From assembly GCF_051014445.1 (NCBI RefSeq), contig NC_135136.1, positions 10,868,001 to 10,932,000 of the forward strand: DNA of 64,000 nucleotides, given 5' to 3'. Position numbers and translations under genes: made by a program. Below are positions 14,502 to 25,578 of the stretch, in pieces. Each line of letters begins with the position of its first letter. Position 1 is the first letter of the stretch. Under the pieces are notes generated by a model that worked only from the letters and a program-made list of their open reading frames with translations, was not told where the DNA came from and searched no databases. The DNA comes from Colletes latitarsis (Eukaryota; Arthropoda; Insecta; Hymenoptera; Colletidae).

Positions 14502-15242
14502 CGTTATCCTCTAAAATATTGATCGAAACTAGGTTTAATTTACTGTTTCAGTGTGGTACCACATTACTACGTGATCCAATCCTGAAAAAGCCCAGTATCT
14601 AGCCATGAAGTATGAGAAATATGCGAATTCATGAGCCTGATTTGGGCAAATCCTAGACATAACCCAGATCTAACATGCGTTATCCTCTAAAATATTTATC
14701 AAGACCAGGTTTAATTGAATGTTTCAGTGTGGTACCACAATACTACGGGATCCAAACCAGAAAAAGCCCAAAATCTGGCCACCGAGTGCGAGAAATATGC
14801 GAAAGTGCGAGCCTGATCAGGGCAAATCCCGGACCTATCCCAGACCTAACTTGCGTTCTCCTCCAAAATATTGATCGAAACCAGGTTTAATGGACTGCTT
14901 CAGTCTGGTACCACATTACAACCTGATCCAATCCAGAAAAAGCCCAGGATCTGTTCAACAAGTATGTGAAGAACGCGGAAATATGACCCTGATGAGGGCA
15001 AATCCCGGGCCTAACCTAGACCTAACATGAGTTATCCTCAAAGATATTGATCGAAACCAGGTTTAATGGACTGTTTCAGTGTGCTACCACATTACTACGT
15101 GATCCAAACCAGAAAAAACCCAGGATCTGTTCAACAAGTATGCGGAAAATGCGAAAGTATGTGTCTGATGAGGGCAAATCCCAGGCCTAACCTAGACAGA
15201 ACATGCGTTATCCTGTAAAATATTGATCGCAACCAGGTTTAA
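14502..15242 (+). repeat. Segmental duplication, copy 2 of block 10120-10860
   Basis: About four monomers match 10120-10860 at an offset of 4382 bp (landmark pair 10293/14675) and 19262-20000 at offset 4760. They include the unusual GTGCGAGAAATATGCGAAAGTGCGAGCC and CAAAATCTGGCC variants. Edges are approximate. Confidence 0.75.
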
Positions 15243-16295
15243 TGGACTGTTTCAGTGTGGTACCACATTACTACCTGATCCAATCCAGAAAAAGCCCAGA
15301 ATCTGGCCACCGAGTATGAGAAATATGCGAAAGTGTGAGCCTGATCAGGGCAAATCCCAGACCTATCGCAGACCTAACTTGCGTTGTCCTCTAAAATATT
15401 GATCGAAACCAGGTTTAATGGACTGTTTCAGTGTGGTACCACATTACTACCTGATCCAATCCAGAAAAAGCCCAGAATCTGGCCATGAACCATGAGGAAT
15501 ATGCGAAAGTACGAGCCTGATGTGAGCAAATCCCAGACCTAACCATGACCTAACATGCGTTATTCTCTAAAATATTGATCGAAACCAGGTTTAATCGACT
15601 GTTTATGTGTGGTGCCACATTACTGCCTGATCCAAACCAGAAAAATACCCAGGATCTGTTCAACAAGTATGTGAAGAACGCGAAAATATGACCCTGATGA
15701 GGGCAAATCCCAGACTTATCCCAGACTCAACATGCGTTATCCTCTAAAACATTTATCAAGCCCAGGTTTCATTGAATGTTTCAGTGTGGTACCACATTAC
15801 TACGTGATCCAAACCACAAAAAACCCAGGATCCGTTCAACAAGTATGTGAAGAATGCGAAAGTATGTGGCTGATCAGGGAAAATCCCAGGCCTAACCTAG
15901 ACCTAACATGCGTTACCCTCAAAAATACTGATCGAAACCAGGTTTAATCGACTGTTTCAGTGTGGTACCACATTACTACGTGATCCAAACCAGAAAAATA
16001 CCCAGGATCTGTTCAACAAGTATGTGAAGAACGCTGAAATATGACCCTGATGAGGGCAAATCCCGGGCCTAACCTAGACCTAACATGCGTTATCCTCAAA
16101 AATATTGATCGAAACCAGGTTTAATCGACTGTTTATGTGTGGTGCCACATTACTGCCTGATCCAAACCAGAAAAATACCCAGGATCTGTTCAACAAGTAT
16201 GTGAAGAACGCGAAAATATGACCCTGATGAGGGCAAATCCCAGACCTATCCCAGACCTAACCTGCGTTATCCACTAAAATATTGATCGAAACCGG

Positions 16296-17960
16296 GTTTA
16301 ATGGACTGTTTCAGTGTGCTACCACATTACTACGTGATCCAATCCTGAAAAAGCCCAGTATCTAGCCATGAAGTATGAGAAATATGGGAATTTATGAGCC
16401 TGATTTGGACAAATCCTAGACATAACCCAGATCTAACATGGGTTATCCTCTAAAATATTTATCAAGACCAGGATTAATTGAATGTTTCAGTGTGGTACCA
16501 CAATACTACGGGATCCAAACCAGAAAAAGCCCAGAATCTGGCCACCGAGTATGAGAAATATGCGAAAGTGCGAGCCTGATCAGGGCAAATCCCAGACCTA
16601 TCCCAGACCTAACTTGCGTTGTCCTCTAAAATATTTATCGAAACCGGGTTTAATGGACTGTTTCAGTGTGGTACCACATTACTACCTGATCCAATCCAGA
16701 AAAAGCCCAGGATCTGTTCAACATGTATGTGAAGAAGGCGGAAATATGACCCTGATGAGGGCAAATCCCGGGCCTAACCTAGACCTAACATTAGTTATCC
16801 TCAAATATATTGATCGAAACCAGGTTTAATCGACTGCTTCAGTGTGGTACCACATTACTACCTGATCCAAACCAGAAAAATACCCAGGATCTGTTCAACA
16901 TGTATGTGGAAAATGCGAAAGTATGTGTCTGATGAGGGCAAATCCCAGGCCTAACCTAGACAGAACATGCGTTATCCTCTAAAATATTGATCGAAACTAG
17001 GTTTAATTTACTGTTTCAGTGTGGTACCACATTACTACGTGATCCAATCCTGAAAAAGCCCAGTATCTAGCCATGAAGTATGAGAAATATGCGAATTTAT
17101 GAGCCTGATTTGGGCAAATCCTAGACATAACCCAGATCTAACATGCGTTATCCTCTAAAATATTTATCAAGACCAGGTTTAATTGAATGTTTCTGTGTGG
17201 TACCACAATACTACGGGGTCCAAACCAGGAAAAGCCCAGAATCTGGCCACCGAGTATGAGAAATATGCGAAAGTGCGAGCCTGATCAGGGCAAATCCCAG
17301 ACCTATCCGAGACCTAACTTCCGTTGTCCTTTAAAATATTGATCGAAACCAGGTTTAATGGACTGTCTCAGTGTGGTACCACATTACTACCTGATCCAAT
17401 CCAGAAAAAGCCCAGAATCTGGCCATGAATTATGAGAAATATGCGAAAGTACGAGCCTGATGAGAGTAAATCCCAGGCCTAACCTAGACATAACATGTGT
17501 TATCCTCTAAAATATTGATAGAAACCAGGTTAAATGGACTGTCTCAGTGTGGCACCACATTACTACAGAATCCAAACTAGAAAAAGCCCAGAATCTGGCC
17601 ATCAAGTATGAGAAATATGCGAAAGTACGAGCCTGATGAGAGCAAATCCCAGACCTACCCCAGACCTAACATGCGTTATCCTCTAAAATATTTACCAAGA
17701 CCAGGTTTAATTGAATGCTTCAGTGTGGTACCACATTACTACGTGATCCAAACCAGAAGAAACCCAGGATCTGTTCAACATGTATGTGGAAAATGCGAAA
17801 TTATGTGCCTGATTAGGGCAAATCCTAGACATTACCCAGATCTAACATGCGTTATCTTCTAAAATATTTATCAAGACCAGGTTTAATCGACTATTTCAGT
17901 GTGGTACCACATTACTGCGTGATCCAAACCAGAAAAATACCCAGGATCCGTTCAACAAGT
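16296..17960 (+). repeat. Dispersed fragment of the 13-monomer HOR with one extra monomer
   Basis: The left part matches the HOR copy beginning near 8213 at offset 8083 (16482 vs 8399). The right part matches at offset 8260 (16899 vs 8639; 17608 vs 9348). The 177-bp change in offset means one whole monomer, about 16729-16905, was added inside the block. That monomer (GAAGAAGGCGGAAATATGACC...) is of a different subtype from its neighbours. The fragment lost similarity to the HOR near 17960. Confidence 0.82.
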
Positions 17961-19261
17961 ATGTGAAGAACGCGGAAATATGACCCTGGTGAGGGCAAAT
18001 CCCGGGCCTAACCTAGACCTAACATGCGTTATCCTCAAAAATATTGATCGAAACCAGGTTTAATCGACTGCTTCAGTGTGGTACCACGTTACTACCTGAT
18101 CCAAACCAGAAAAATACCCAGGATCTGTTCAACAAGTATGTGAAGAACGCGAAAATATGACCCTCATGATGGCAATTCCCAGACCTATCGCAGACCTAAC
18201 TTGCGTTGTCCTCTAAAATATTGATCGAAACCAGGTTAAATGTACTGTTTCAGTGTGGTACCACATTACTACGTGATCCAATCCTGAAAAAGCCCAGTAT
18301 CTAGCCATGAAGTATGAGAAATATGCGAATTTATGAGCCTGATTTGGGCAAATCCTAGACATAACCCAGATCTAACATGCGTTATCCTCTAAAATATTTA
18401 TCAAGACCAGGTTTAATTGAATGTTTCAGTGTGGTACCACAATACTACAGGATCCAATCTAGAAAAAGCCCAGAATCCGGCCATGAACCATGAGGAATAT
18501 GCGAAAGTACGAGCCTGATGAGGGCAAATCCCGGGCCTAACCTAGACCTAACATGCGTTATCCACAAAAATATTGATCGAAACCAGGTTTAATCGACTGT
18601 TTCAGTGTGGTGCCACATTACTACCTGATCCAAACCAGAAAAATACCCAGGATCTGTTCAACAAGTATGTGAAGAACGCGAAAATATGACCCTGATGAGG
18701 GCAAATCCCAGACCTATCCCAGACCTAACTTGCGTTATCCACTAAAATATTGATCGAAACCGGGTTTAATGGACTGTTTCAGTGTGGTACCACATTACTA
18801 CGTGATCCAAACCAGAAGAATACCTAGGATCTGTTCAACAAGTATGTGGAGAATGCGAAAGTATGTGTCTGATGAGGGCAAATCCCAGGCCTAACCAAGA
18901 TCTAACATGCGTTATCCTCAAAAATATTGATCGAAACCAGGTTTAATGGACTGTTTCAGTGTGCTACCACATTACTACGTGATCCAAACCAGAAAGAACC
19001 CAGGATCTGTTCAACAAGTATGTGGAGAAAGCGAAAGTATGTGTCTGATGAGGGCAAATCCCAGGCCTAACTTAGATAGAACATGCGTTATCCTCTAAAA
19101 TATTGATCGAAACCAGGTTTAATGGACTGTTTCAGTGAGCTACCACATTACTACGTGATCCAAACCTGAAAAACCCCAGGATCCGTTCAACAAGTATGTG
19201 AAGAATGCGAAAGTGTGTGTCTGATGTGGGAAAATCCCAGGCCTAACCTAGACCTAACTTG

Positions 19262-20652
19262 CGTTATCCTCTAAAATATTGATCGAAACTAGGTTTAATT
19301 TACTGTTTCAGTGTGGTACCACATTACTACGTGATCCAATCCTGAAAAAGCCCAGTATCTAGCCATGAAGTATGAGAAATATGCGAATTCATGAGCCTGA
19401 TTTGGGCAAATCCTAGACATAACCCAGATCTAACATGCGTTATCCTCTAAAATATTTATCAAGACCAGGTTTAATTGAATGTTTCAGTGTGGTACCACAA
19501 TACTACGGGATCCAAACCAGAAAAAGCCCAAAATCTGGCCACCGAGTGCGAGAAATATGCGAAAGTGCGAGCCTGATCAGGGCAAATCCCAGACCTATCC
19601 CAGACCTAACTTGCGTTCTCCTCTAAAATATTGATCGAAACCAGGTTTAATGGACTGTTTCAGTGTGGTACCACATTACAACCTGATCCAATCCAGAAAA
19701 AGCCCAGGATCTGATCAACAAGTATGTGAAGAACGCGGAAATATGACCCTGATGAGGGCAAATCCCGGGCCTAACCTAGACCTAACATGAGTTATCCTCA
19801 AAGATATTGATCGAAACCAGGTTTAATGGACTGTTTCAGTGTGCTACCACATTACTACGTGATCCAAACCAGAAAAAACCCAGGATCTGTTCAACAAGTA
19901 TGCGGAAAATGCGAAAGTATGTGTCTGATGAGGGCAAATCCCAGGCCTAACCTAGACAGAACATGCGTTATCCTCTAAAATATTGATCGCAACCAGGTTT
20001 AATGGACTCTTTCAGTGTGCTACCACATTACTACGTGATCCAAACCAGAAAACACCCAGGATCCGTTCAACAAGTATGTGAAGAGTGCGAAAGTATGTGT
20101 CTGATGAGGGAAAATCCCAGGCCTGACCTAGACCTAACATGCGTTACCCTCAAAAATATTTATCAGTACCAGGTTTAATTGAATGTTTCAGTGTGGTACC
20201 ACATTTCTACGTGATCCAAACCAGAAAAAGCCAGGGATCTGTTCAACAGGTATGTGAAAAATGCGAAAATATGACCCTGATGAGGGCAAATCCCAGACCT
20301 ATCCTCTAAAATATTGATCGAAACTAGGTTTAATTTACTGTTTCAGTGTGGTACCACATTACTACCTGATCCAATCCTGAAAAAGCCCAGTATCTGGCCA
20401 TGAAGTATGAGAAATATGCGAATTTATGAGCCTGATTTGGGCAAATCCTAGACATAACCCAGATCTAACATGCGTTATCCTCTAAAATATTTATCAAGAC
20501 CAGGTTTAATTGAATGTTTCAGTGTGGTACCACAATACTACGGGATCCAAACCAGAAAAAGCCCAGAATCTGGCCACCGAGTATGAGAAATATGCGAAAG
20601 TGCGAGCCTGATCAGGGCAAATCCCAGACCTATCCCAGACCTAACTTGCGTT
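19262..20652 (+). repeat. Segmental duplication, copy 3 (partner of 10120-11510)
   Basis: Matches 10120-11510 at a constant 9142-bp offset and shares its 21-bp deletion near 20299. Single-base differences are scattered, so the duplication is older than the 13-monomer HOR copies appear to be. Edges are approximate. Confidence 0.8.
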
Positions 20653-20919
20653 GTCCTCTAAAATATTGATCGAAACCAGGTTTAATGGACTGTTTCAGTG
20701 TGGTACCACATTACTACCTGATCCAATCCAGAAAAAGCCCAGAATCTGGCCATGAACCATGAGGAATATGCGAAAGTACGAGCCTGATGAGAGCAAATCC
20801 CAGACCTAACCATGACCTAACATGCGTTATTCTCTCAAATATTGATCGAAACCAGGTTTAATGGACTGTTTCAGTGTGGTACCACATTACTACGTGATCC
20901 AAACCAGAAAAATACCCAG

Positions 20920-22005
20920 GATCTGTTCAACATGTATGTGGAAAATGCGAAAGTATGTGTCTGATGAGGGCAAATCCCAGGCCTAACCTAGACAGAACAT
21001 GCGTTATCCTCTAAAATATTGATCGAAACTAGGTTTAATTTACTGTTTCAGTGTGGTACCACATTACTACGTGATCCAATCCTGAAAAAGCCCAGTATCT
21101 AGCCATGAAGTATGAGAAATATGCGAATTTATGAGCCTGATTTGGGCAAATCCTAGACATAACCCAGATCTAACATGCGTTATCCTCTAAAATATTTATC
21201 AAGACCAGGTTTAATTGAATGTTTCTGTGTGGTACCACAATACTACGGGATCCAAACCAGAAAAAGCCCAGAATCTGGCCACCGAGTATGAGAAATATGC
21301 GAAAGTGCGAGCCTGATCAGGGCAAATCCCAGAACTATCCGAGACCTAACTTCCGTTGTCCTTTAAAATATTGATCGAAACCAGGTTTAATGGATTGTCT
21401 CAGTGTGGTACCACATTACTACCTGATCCAATCCAGAAAAAGCCCAGAATCTGGCCATGAATTATGAGAAATATGCGAAAGTACGAGCCTGATGAGAGTA
21501 AATCCCAGGCCTAACCTAGACATAACATGTGTTATCCTCTAAAATATTGATAGAAACCAGGTTAAATGGACTGTCTCAGTGTGGCACCACATTACTACAG
21601 AATCCAAACTAGAAAAAGCCCAGAATCTGGCCATCAAGTATGAGAAATATGCGAAAGTACGAGCCTGATGAGAGCAAATCCCAGACCTACCCCAGACCTA
21701 ACATGCGTTATCCTCTAAAATATTTACCAAGACCAGGTTTAATTGAATGCTTCAGTGTGGTACCACATTACTACGTGATCCAAACCAGAAGAAACCCAGG
21801 ATCTGTTCAACATGTATGTGGAAAATGCGAAATTATGTGCCTGATTAGGGCAAATCCTAGACATTACCCAGATCTAACATGCGTTATCTTCTAAAATATT
21901 TATCAAGACCAGGTTTAATCGACTATTTCAGTGTGGTACCACATTACTGCGTGATCCAAACCAGAAAAATACCCAGGATCTGTTCAACAAGTATGTGAAG
22001 AACGC
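20920..22005 (+). repeat. Second dispersed fragment of the 13-monomer HOR
   Basis: About six monomers match 8630-9710 at offset 12292 (20931 vs 8639; 21640 vs 9348). The sequence passes into a different subtype after the GTATGTGAAGAACGCGGAAA monomer near 22000. Confidence 0.8.
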
Positions 22006-22189
22006 GGAAATATGACCCTGGTGAGGGCAAATCCCGGGCCTAACCTAGACCTAACATGCGTTGTCCTCTAAAATATTGATCGAAACCAGGTTAAATGTAC
22101 TGTTTCAGTGTGGTACCACATTACTACGTGATCCAATCCTGAAAAAGCCCAGTATCTAGCCATGAAGTATGAGAAATATGCGAATTTAT

Positions 22190-22600
22190 GAGCCTGATGA
22201 GAGTAAATCCCAGGCCTAACCTAGACATAACATGTGTTATCCTCTAAAATATTGATAGAAACCAGGTTAAATGGACTGTCTCAGTGTGGCACCACATTAC
22301 TACAGAATCCAAACTAGAAAAAGCCCAGAATCTGGCCATCAAGTATGAGAAATATGCGAAAGTACGAGCCTGATGAGAGCAAATCCCAGACCTACCCCAG
22401 ACCTAACATGCGTTATCCTCTAAAATATTTACCAAGACCAGGTTTAATTGAATGCTTCAGTGTGGTACCACATTACTACGTGATCCAAACCAGAAGAAAC
22501 CCAGGATCTGTTCAACATGTATGTGGAAAATGCGAAATTATGTGCCTGATTAGGGCAAATCCTAGACATTACCCAGATCTAACATGCGTTATCCTCTAAA
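22190..22600 (+). repeat. Partial duplication of 21485-21895 (705-bp offset)
   Basis: This block repeats 21485-21895 at an offset of 705 bp, or four monomers (21640 vs 22345). Its left edge falls inside a monomer, where ...GCGAATTTATGAGCCTGAT is joined to GAGAGTAAATCC. Elsewhere the first half continues as TTGGGCAAATCC. The joint sits in the shared GAGCCTGAT string and looks like an unequal-exchange breakpoint. Confidence 0.75.
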
Positions 22601-25038
22601 ATATTTATCAAGACCAGGTTTAATTGAATGTTTCAGTGTGGTACCACAATACTACAGGATCCAATCTAGAAAAAGCCCAGAATCCGGCCATGAACCATGA
22701 GGAATATGCGAAAGTACGAGCCTGATGAGGGCAAATCCCGGGCCTAACCTAGACCTAACATGCGTTATCCTCAAAAATATTGATCGAAACCAGGTTTAAT
22801 CGACTGTTTCAGTGTGGTGCCACATTACTACCTGATCCAAACCAGAAAAATACCCAGGATCTGTTCAACAAGTATGTGAAGAACGCGAAAATATGACCCT
22901 GATGAGGGCAAATCCCAGACCTATCCCAGACCTAACTTGCGTTATCCACTAAAATATTGATCGAAACCGGGTTTAATGGACTGTTTCAGTGTGGTACCAC
23001 ATTACTACGTGATCCAAACCAGAAGAATACCTAGGATCTGTTCAACAAGTATGTGGAGAATGCGAAAGTATGTGTCCGATGAGGGCAAATCCCAGGCCTA
23101 ACCTAGATAGAACATGCATTATCCTCTAAAATATTGATCGAAACCAGGTTTAATGGACTGTTTCAGTGAGCTACCACATTACTACGTGATCCAAACCTGA
23201 AAAACCCCAGGATCCGTTCAACAAGTATGTGAAGAATGCGAAAGTATGTGTCTGATGAGGGAAAATCCCAGGCCTAACCTAGACCTAACTTGCGTTATCC
23301 TCTAAAATATTGATCGAAACTAGGTTTAATTTACTGTTTCAGTGTGGTACCACATTACTACGTGATCCAATCCTGAAAAAGCCCAGTATCTAGCCATGAA
23401 GTATGAGAAATATGCGAATTCATGAGCCTGATTTGGGCAAATCCTAGACATAACCCAGATCTAACATGCGTTATCCTCTAAAATATTTATCAAGACCAGG
23501 TTTAATTGAATGTTTCAGTGTGGTACCACAATACTACGGGATCCAAACCAGAAAAAGCCCAGAATCTGGCCACCGAGTATGAGAAATATGCGAAAGTGCG
23601 AGCCTGATCAGGGCAAATCCCAGACCTATCCCAGACCTAACTTGCGTTGTCCTCTAAAATATTGATCGAAACCAGGTTTAATGGACTGTTTCAGTGTGGT
23701 ACCACATTACTACCTGATCCAATCCAGAAAAAGCCCAGAATCTGGCCATGAACCATGAGGAATATGCGAAAGTACGAGCCTGATGAGAGCAAATCCCAGA
23801 CCTAACCATGACCTAACATGCGTTATTCTCTAAAATATTGATCGAAACCAGGTTTAATGGACTGTTTCAGTGTGGTACCACATTACTACGTGATCCAAAA
23901 CAGAAAAAACCCAGGATCTGTTCAGCAAGTATGTGAAAAACGCGAAACTATGAGCCTGATGAGGGCAAATCCCAGACTTATCCCAGACTCAACATGCGTT
24001 ATCCTCTAAAACATTTATCAAGTCCAGGTTTAATTGAATGTTTCAGTGTGGTACCACATTACTACGTGATCCAAACCACAAAAAACCCAGGATCCGTTCA
24101 ACAAGTATGTGAAGAATGCGAAAGTATGTGGCTGATCAGGGAAAATCCCAGGCCTAACCTAGACCTAACATGCGTTACCCTCAAAAATACTGATCGAAAC
24201 CAGGTTTAATCGACTGTTTCAGTGTGGTACCACATTACTACGTGATCCAAACCAGAAAAATACCCAGGATCTGTTCAACAAGTATGTGAAGAACGCGGAT
24301 ATATGACCCTGATGAGGGCAAATCCCGGGCCTAACCTAGACCTAACGTGCGTTATCCTCAATAATATTGATCGAAACCAGGTTTAATCGACTGTTTAAGT
24401 GTGGTGCCACATTACTGCCTGATCCAAACCAGAAAAATACCCAGGATCTGTTCAACAAGTATGTGAAGAACGCGAAAATATGACCCTGATGAGGGCAAAT
24501 CCCAGACCTATCCCAGACCTAACCTGCGTTATCCACTAAAATATTGATCGAAACCGGGTTTAATGGACTGTTTCAGTATGGTACCACATTACTACGTGAT
24601 CCAAACCAGAAGAATACCCAGGATCTGTTCAACAAGTATGTGGAGAATGCGAAAGTATGTGTCTGATGAGGGCAAATCCCAGGCCTAACCAAGATCTAAC
24701 ATGCGTTATCCTCAAAAATATTGATCGAAACCAGGTTTAATGAACTGTTTCAGTGTGCTACCACATTACTACGTGATCCAAACCAGAAAGAACCCAGGAT
24801 CTGTTCAACAAGTATGTGGAAAATGCGAAAGTATGTGTCTGATGAGTGCAAATCCCAGGCCTAACCTAGACAGAACATGCGTTACCCTCAAAAATATTTA
24901 TCAGTACCAGGTTTAATTGAATGTTTCAGTGTGGTACCACATTTCTACGTGATCCAAACCAGAAAAAGCAAGGGATCTGTTCAACAAGTATGTGAAAGAT
25001 GCGATAATATGACCCTGATGAGGGCAAATGCCAGACCT

Positions 25039-25054
25039 ATCCCAGACCTAACTT
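25039..25054 (+). repeat. Target-site duplication, left copy
   Basis: ATCCCAGACCTAACT(T) lies directly before the poly(T) and is repeated at 28359-28374 on the other side of the element. It is satellite sequence, so part of the match would be expected by chance from the array. The monomer's empty-site form, for example near 40345-40372, reads straight through, which supports an insertion with duplication of 15-16 bp. One or two of the T residues may belong either to the target or to the tail. Confidence 0.78.
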
Positions 25055-25065
25055 TTTTTTTTTTT
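25053..25065 (-). other. Poly(A) tail of the retroelement (poly-T on + strand)
   Basis: Thirteen consecutive T residues on the plus strand mark the 3' end of the element on the minus strand. The first one or two may come from the target CTAACTTG. No AATAAA signal was seen just upstream in the element's sense direction. Confidence 0.9.
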
Positions 25066-25091
25066 GTCGTGGGGAAAATCTTCGAAAGACT

Positions 25092-25123
25092 CCCTCCCAC
25101 CTCCTTGGGGAGAGGTGGGAGGG
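25092..25123 (-). other. 3' UTR hairpin 1
   Basis: CCCTCCCACCT (25092-25102) and AGGTGGGAGGG (25113-25123) are perfect 11-bp reverse complements around a 10-nt loop. It is the stem nearest the poly(A) tail. Confidence 0.75.
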
Positions 25124-25136
25124 GTGTGTGGGATTC

Positions 25137-25164
25137 CCCGCGCCCGTACAACGACAGGCGCGGG
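25137..25164 (-). other. 3' UTR hairpin 2
   Basis: CCCGCGCC (25137-25144) pairs perfectly with GGCGCGGG (25157-25164), giving 8 GC-only base pairs and a 12-nt loop. Confidence 0.65.
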
Positions 25165-25207
25165 ACCTACCCACTAAAAACCCCATGGTGACCCTTCGGC
25201 ACGCTTT

Positions 25208-25253
25208 GGGAGGATACCGGGAATCGCTCGAAGCATTCTTCCGGTATCCTCCC
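25208..25253 (-). other. 3' UTR hairpin 3 (13-bp perfect stem)
   Basis: GGGAGGATACCGG (25208-25220) and CCGGTATCCTCCC (25241-25253) are perfect 13-bp reverse complements around a 20-nt loop. The loop itself can add a GAAT/ATTC pairing. This is the most convincing structure in the 3' UTR. Confidence 0.8.
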
Positions 25254-25281
25254 CGTGCCCGCGCTTTCGCGCCCATCCCCC

Positions 25282-25299
25282 GGGGGGACCGGTCCCCCC
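25282..25299 (-). other. 3' UTR 18-bp perfect palindrome
   Basis: GGGGGGACCGGTCCCCCC is a perfect 18-bp palindrome. In RNA it could fold as a 7-bp stem with a CCGG tetraloop or mediate dimer pairing between two transcripts. Confidence 0.7.
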
Positions 25300-25316
25300 A
25301 GTAGACACACTGCCTC

Positions 25317-25353
25317 ATAGCGGCGGGACGGGGCCACTCCATCCCACCGCTAT
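25317..25353 (-). other. 3' UTR hairpin 5
   Basis: ATAGCGGCGGGA (25317-25328) and TCCCACCGCTAT (25342-25353) pair over 12 positions with one exception. On the element's sense (minus) strand that exception becomes a G-U wobble, so the RNA stem is unbroken. Confidence 0.7.
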
Positions 25354-25479
25354 CCGTCCCGGAGTCGCGTTTAGTGGCGGCTGCGAGCCCCAACTCGCAA
25401 CCGCCCGCGACCCCGTTTCCACCCCTCGGCGGCCGGGCGTTCATGGCCGCACCAGACCGCCGAGGGTGCCTCCCCTTGC

Positions 25480-25524
25480 GTCGGACCGGTAGGGGGAGGC
25501 ACTCCTACCCCCAACCGGTCCGAC
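25480..25524 (-). other. 3' UTR hairpin 6
   Basis: GTCGGACCGGT (25480-25490) and ACCGGTCCGAC (25514-25524) are perfect 11-bp reverse complements separated by 23 nt. It lies about 55 nt after the ORF2 stop codon. Confidence 0.7.
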
Positions 25525-25578
25525 CCGGCGCCGCCTGGCGGGAGGAGGGTCCCCTCAGGACCCCCCTCCGAGCCTAGG

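Larger units (their letters stand above)
9775..25038 (+). repeat. Mosaic satellite region built from shuffled multi-monomer blocks
   Basis: Continuous 176/177-bp monomers with no single HOR period. Instead, blocks of several monomers recur at irregular distances: offsets of 4382 and 9142 bp for the block starting near 10120, and 8083/8260 and 12292 bp for fragments of the 13-monomer HOR. This is what repeated unequal exchange with internal deletion would leave. All monomers are in the same orientation. The region holds no gene, RNA gene or foreign insertion that I can see. Confidence 0.9.
25066..25578 (-). other. Retroelement 3' UTR with a series of hairpins
   Basis: The 513 bp between the ORF2 stop codon and the poly(A) are GC-rich and contain at least six inverted repeats in series. 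They are annotated separately at 25092, 25137, 25208, 25282, 25317 and 25480. R1-clade and related reverse transcriptases are known to recognise structured 3' UTR RNA when they start target-primed reverse transcription, so that role is likely here by inference. A reading frame overlaps part of this region in another frame but has no recognisable domain. Confidence 0.75.

Noticed and set aside
24877..25191. 104-codon plus-strand open frame across the left element junction
   Set aside because: It is a chimera of a satellite frame, the poly(T) tract (read as Phe) and the element 3' UTR, and so not a gene.
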